Shown here: positions 6,181 through 7,562 of the stretch, piece by piece
How the letters are laid out: every line of letters starts with the position of its first letter
Numbering within the stretch: position 1 is the first letter of the stretch
NCBI GenBank assembly: GCA_014729315.1
Contig: WJKD01000124.1
Coordinates: 1 to 7,562 of the forward strand
Source of the DNA: Promethearchaeota archaeon
GTDB lineage: Archaea; Asgardarchaeota; Lokiarchaeia; Sigynarchaeales; SOKP01
Direction: 5' to 3'
Length of the DNA stretch: 7,562 bases
Made by a program: the position numbers and the translations under genes
Notes under the pieces: model-generated
What the model was told of the DNA's origin: nothing
What the model saw: only the letters and a program-made list of their open reading frames with translations
Databases searched by the model: none

Positions 6181-6197
6181 GGAAAAATTTTATTTTA
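6181..6197 (+). promoter_or_regulatory. Candidate BRE/TATA promoter of the eL14 gene
   Basis: GGAAAAATTTTATTTTA combines a purine-rich BRE-like stretch with a TATA-like TTTTATTTT. Transcription would start near 6220, leaving a leader of about 58 bases before the ATG at 6278. No other gene is close upstream on this strand, so eL14 needs its own promoter. Confidence 0.3.
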
Positions 6198-6267
6198 GTA
6201 AGTATTTTGTTAAGTGTTTATCTTGACTGAAGAGATTCAGTAGGGATAAATTTTCGAAACATAATTT

Positions 6268-6272
6268 GGTGA
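6268..6272 (+). promoter_or_regulatory. Ribosome binding site deciding the eL14 start
   Basis: GGTGA ends five bases before the ATG at 6278 and matches the 3' end of 16S rRNA (GGAGGTGA consensus). It overlaps the in-frame TTG (6266) and GTG (6269) codons, making these part of the ribosome binding site and not starts. Confidence 0.65.
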
Positions 6273-6277
6273 CAAAT

Positions 6278-6550
6278 ATGAGCGTATACGATATTGGACG
6301 AATTGTTGTTAAGACTATGGGTCGAGAGGCCGGATATTATGGCGTTATAGTAGATATTATTGATAAGAATTATCTTCTTGTTGACGGATTGCAAATAAGA
6401 CGACGAAGAGTAAATTATAAACACATCGAACCTACTTCCGACACCATAGATATTAAAAAGGGTGCCTCGAACACTGATGTTGAAAAAGCGATCAAGGCAG
6501 CAAAACTAACTAAGAAGCTTAACGAAAGGATTTCTATTCCTTTAAAATGA
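6278..6550 (+). CDS. rpl14e: Large ribosomal subunit protein eL14 (L14e)
   Basis: This is a protein of the archaeal/eukaryotic large ribosomal subunit, absent from bacteria. The 90 residues fit the short archaeal form. It starts MSVYDIGRIVVKTMGREAG, a KOW-type beta-barrel segment (about 4-37) continuing VIVDIIDKNYLLVDG. A strongly basic rRNA-contact stretch RRRRVNYKHIEP (41-52) follows, then the C-terminal helix region IDIKKGASNTDVEKAIKAA (57-75). All are family signatures. I chose the ATG at 6278 over the longer TTG start because of the GGTGA ribosome binding site and because family members begin one or two residues before the IGR/VGR motif. In many archaea eL14 sits with cmk and cbf5 downstream of DUF106; here neither neighbour is present and the gene is flanked by oppositely oriented NifX-type and HEAT-repeat genes, so it looks monocistronic. 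Confidence 0.95.
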   Translation: MSVYDIGRIVVKTMGREAGYYGVIVDIIDKNYLLVDGLQIRRRRVNYKHIEPTSDTIDIKKGASNTDVEKAIKAAKLTKKLNERISIPLK

Positions 6551-6579
6551 GTTTAATTCATATTCCTGGAATTTTAGAC

Positions 6580-6619
6580 TTTTTTCGTTGTTTCGAAGAG
6601 TTTCTTAAGTAATTTTTTT
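6580..6619 (+). terminator. Tandem T tracts terminating eL14
   Basis: Six T residues (6580-6585) and seven T residues (6613-6619) follow the stop codon by about 30 and 63 bases. This is typical of archaeal intrinsic termination on T-rich DNA. The rest of the 199-bp gap to the HEAT-repeat gene is AT-rich with no gene that I can see. Confidence 0.5.
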
Positions 6620-6749
6620 ATTTCCAAAATAAATTTCTACCTAAATTTCTTTTTATCCTCCTATATTGCGAATTATTACCCTTTCAGATTTTAATTTGAA
6701 TTGATGAAGCTTTTATTATTGCTAATATCTCTTTTCACTAAGAATTGCC

Positions 6750-7562
6750 CTATTCGTTTTCCAAATATTTTTGGCAAGTATCAAAAAGTCGTTTTATTTC
6801 TTTTTGGGTTTTATTAATCTTATAAAGATCGAGTTGCTCAAGTACAAACTTTGCGCTATGTTTATCTTTAACATATTTTCTAGGTGCTACGGAAGAAAAA
6901 TAACTAACTTCCTTATCAGGATGATCAGAATTCTTTAACAAATTAGGAATAGCTGTTTTTATATCGTATTTTTTTTCTGCTAAATTGTATAAGGTTGCCG
7001 CTGCAGAATGCTTTACCTTATCGGATTCATCGAGTAATAACTCTGACAGCAGCTCGATCGCTTTTGCAAGGTCATAATTCTTAGAGAAGCTTGATAATAT
7101 TGATGCAGATATTTGTCGTACGTAAACATCATCGTCGTTTAAATTGTTGATAATTATGGGAATCGCCTTAGATAAGAATTCCCCTTCATTATAAACGAAA
7201 TTCCTCATTTTCTCGGTAGCCCAAGCTCTTATAATTCCGTTCTCGTGGTTAAGAAGTTTTAGATAATGATGGAACTGTTTTTCTTTCTTTTTGGCGTCGT
7301 ATGGCAAATTATACTTGTTCAATACATTTCTAAAAGATATTTCTCTGAGACCTTTTTCTAATTCCCATCTTTCGTTAATAGAATATGTTTTTAATTCTTT
7401 TAAAATTGCTTGCGATTTTTTAGGCGTTGCGATGTCTTTTATTTTTTTCAAAGTAAGCCTTTTTATCTCCTTATTTTTATAGTTAAAATGCATTCTTAAG
7501 AGAGCTGGTATAACTGGACTGCTGTCTATTTTGCACGAAGAATATCCACAACTTGTTAATTC
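6750..7562 (-). CDS. HEAT-repeat protein, C-terminal part (5' end off the right edge)
   Basis: An alpha-solenoid protein, likely a protein-protein binding scaffold; its partner is unknown. Numbering from the ATG codon at 7493, helical-pair repeats are visible at about 76-101, 110-139, 145-174 and 181-207. They follow the pattern AIPxLxxLLxD then VRxxAAxxLxxLAxK, at about 36-residue spacing. The linkers YDLAKAI and YDIKTAI repeat almost identically. A Lys-rich stretch occupies 5-36. The ATG at 7493 is probably internal. The frame stays open for 23 more codons to the window edge, and those residues (ending SSPVIPALLR) complete the first helix of another HEAT unit that continues into MHFNYKNKEIKRL. 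No Shine-Dalgarno sequence precedes that ATG. Upstream of it the partial sequence also contains CGYSSC, possibly a metal-binding or disulphide pair. No membrane segment is visible. HEAT proteins of this look are frequent in Asgard genomes (general recollection). The C-terminus ends normally at a TAG. Confidence 0.8.
   Translation of the reverse strand, partial: ELTSCGYSSCKIDSSPVIPALLRMHFNYKNKEIKRLTLKKIKDIATPKKSQAILKELKTYSINERWELEKGLREISFRNVLNKYNLPYDAKKKEKQFHHYLKLLNHENGIIRAWATEKMRNFVYNEGEFLSKAIPIIINNLNDDDVYVRQISASILSSFSKNYDLAKAIELLSELLLDESDKVKHSAAATLYNLAEKKYDIKTAIPNLLKNSDHPDKEVSYFSSVAPRKYVKDKHSAKFVLEQLDLYKINKTQKEIKRLFDTCQKYLENE

Noticed and set aside
6266..6277. TTG (6266) or GTG (6269) as the eL14 start
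   Set aside because: Both codons overlap the GGTGA ribosome binding site that serves the ATG at 6278, and the family begins at that ATG.
6218..6424. 68-codon minus-strand frame over the eL14 gene
   Set aside because: It overlaps a clearly recognised ribosomal protein gene on the other strand and its product has no family features.
1..7562. CRISPR array, transposase, tRNA, rRNA or attachment site
   Set aside because: No regularly spaced repeats, transposase-like frame, cloverleaf sequence or target duplication was seen around the NifX/peptidase block, so no mobile element can be named as the carrier.

Overview
This 7.6 kb window comes from an AT-rich archaeal genome. Archaeal features are a Sec61-type SecY, an archaeal DUF106/EMC3-like membrane insertase and ribosomal protein eL14. 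An Asgard (Loki-type) archaeon is my best guess. The left-edge protein has the signal-peptide and parallel beta-helix style I associate with that group, and the right-edge gene encodes a HEAT-repeat protein. The lineage call is inference; no rRNA or other taxonomic marker was compared.

Layout, left to right: (1) 1-365, minus strand: N-terminal part of a secreted beta-helix protein whose 3' end lies outside the window. (2) 366-602: divergent intergenic region with a perfect 14-bp palindrome. (3) 603-2072, plus: secY. (4) 2265-2897, plus: DUF106/EMC3-like protein, preceded by an inverted repeat that overlaps a TATA-like box. (5) 2898-3072: convergent T-rich and A-rich termination tracts. (6) 3073-3438, minus: NifX/NifB-type iron-molybdenum-cofactor-domain protein 1. 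(7) 3439-3623: divergent control region with three copies of a TAAAGAT...TTAGATC element. (8) 3624-5576, plus: S9-family serine peptidase of a bacterial-looking subtype, with an intact Ser-Asp-His triad. (9) 5632-6039, minus: NifX-type protein 2, of a different subtype. (10) 6040-6277: divergent region with a near-palindrome. (11) 6278-6550, plus: ribosomal protein eL14. (12) 6750-7562, minus: HEAT-repeat protein whose reading frame runs off the right edge.

In many archaea secY, adk, DUF106, eL34, cmk, eL14 and cbf5 form the tail of the large ribosomal-protein (spc) cluster. Here only secY, DUF106 and eL14 remain, in that order and on the same strand. adk is absent between secY and DUF106, and a NifX / S9 peptidase / NifX block sits between DUF106 and eL14. 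secY and the DUF106 protein belong together functionally, as translocon and Oxa1-superfamily insertase. eL14 is a ribosome component. The two NifX-type proteins probably bind metal or Fe-S clusters, and the peptidase probably degrades short cytosolic peptides. I see no clear evidence of a wholly new system. The points most worth checking are the mixed peptidase/NifX block, its repeated control element, and the two edge genes whose extents an ATG-to-stop search would miss or shorten.
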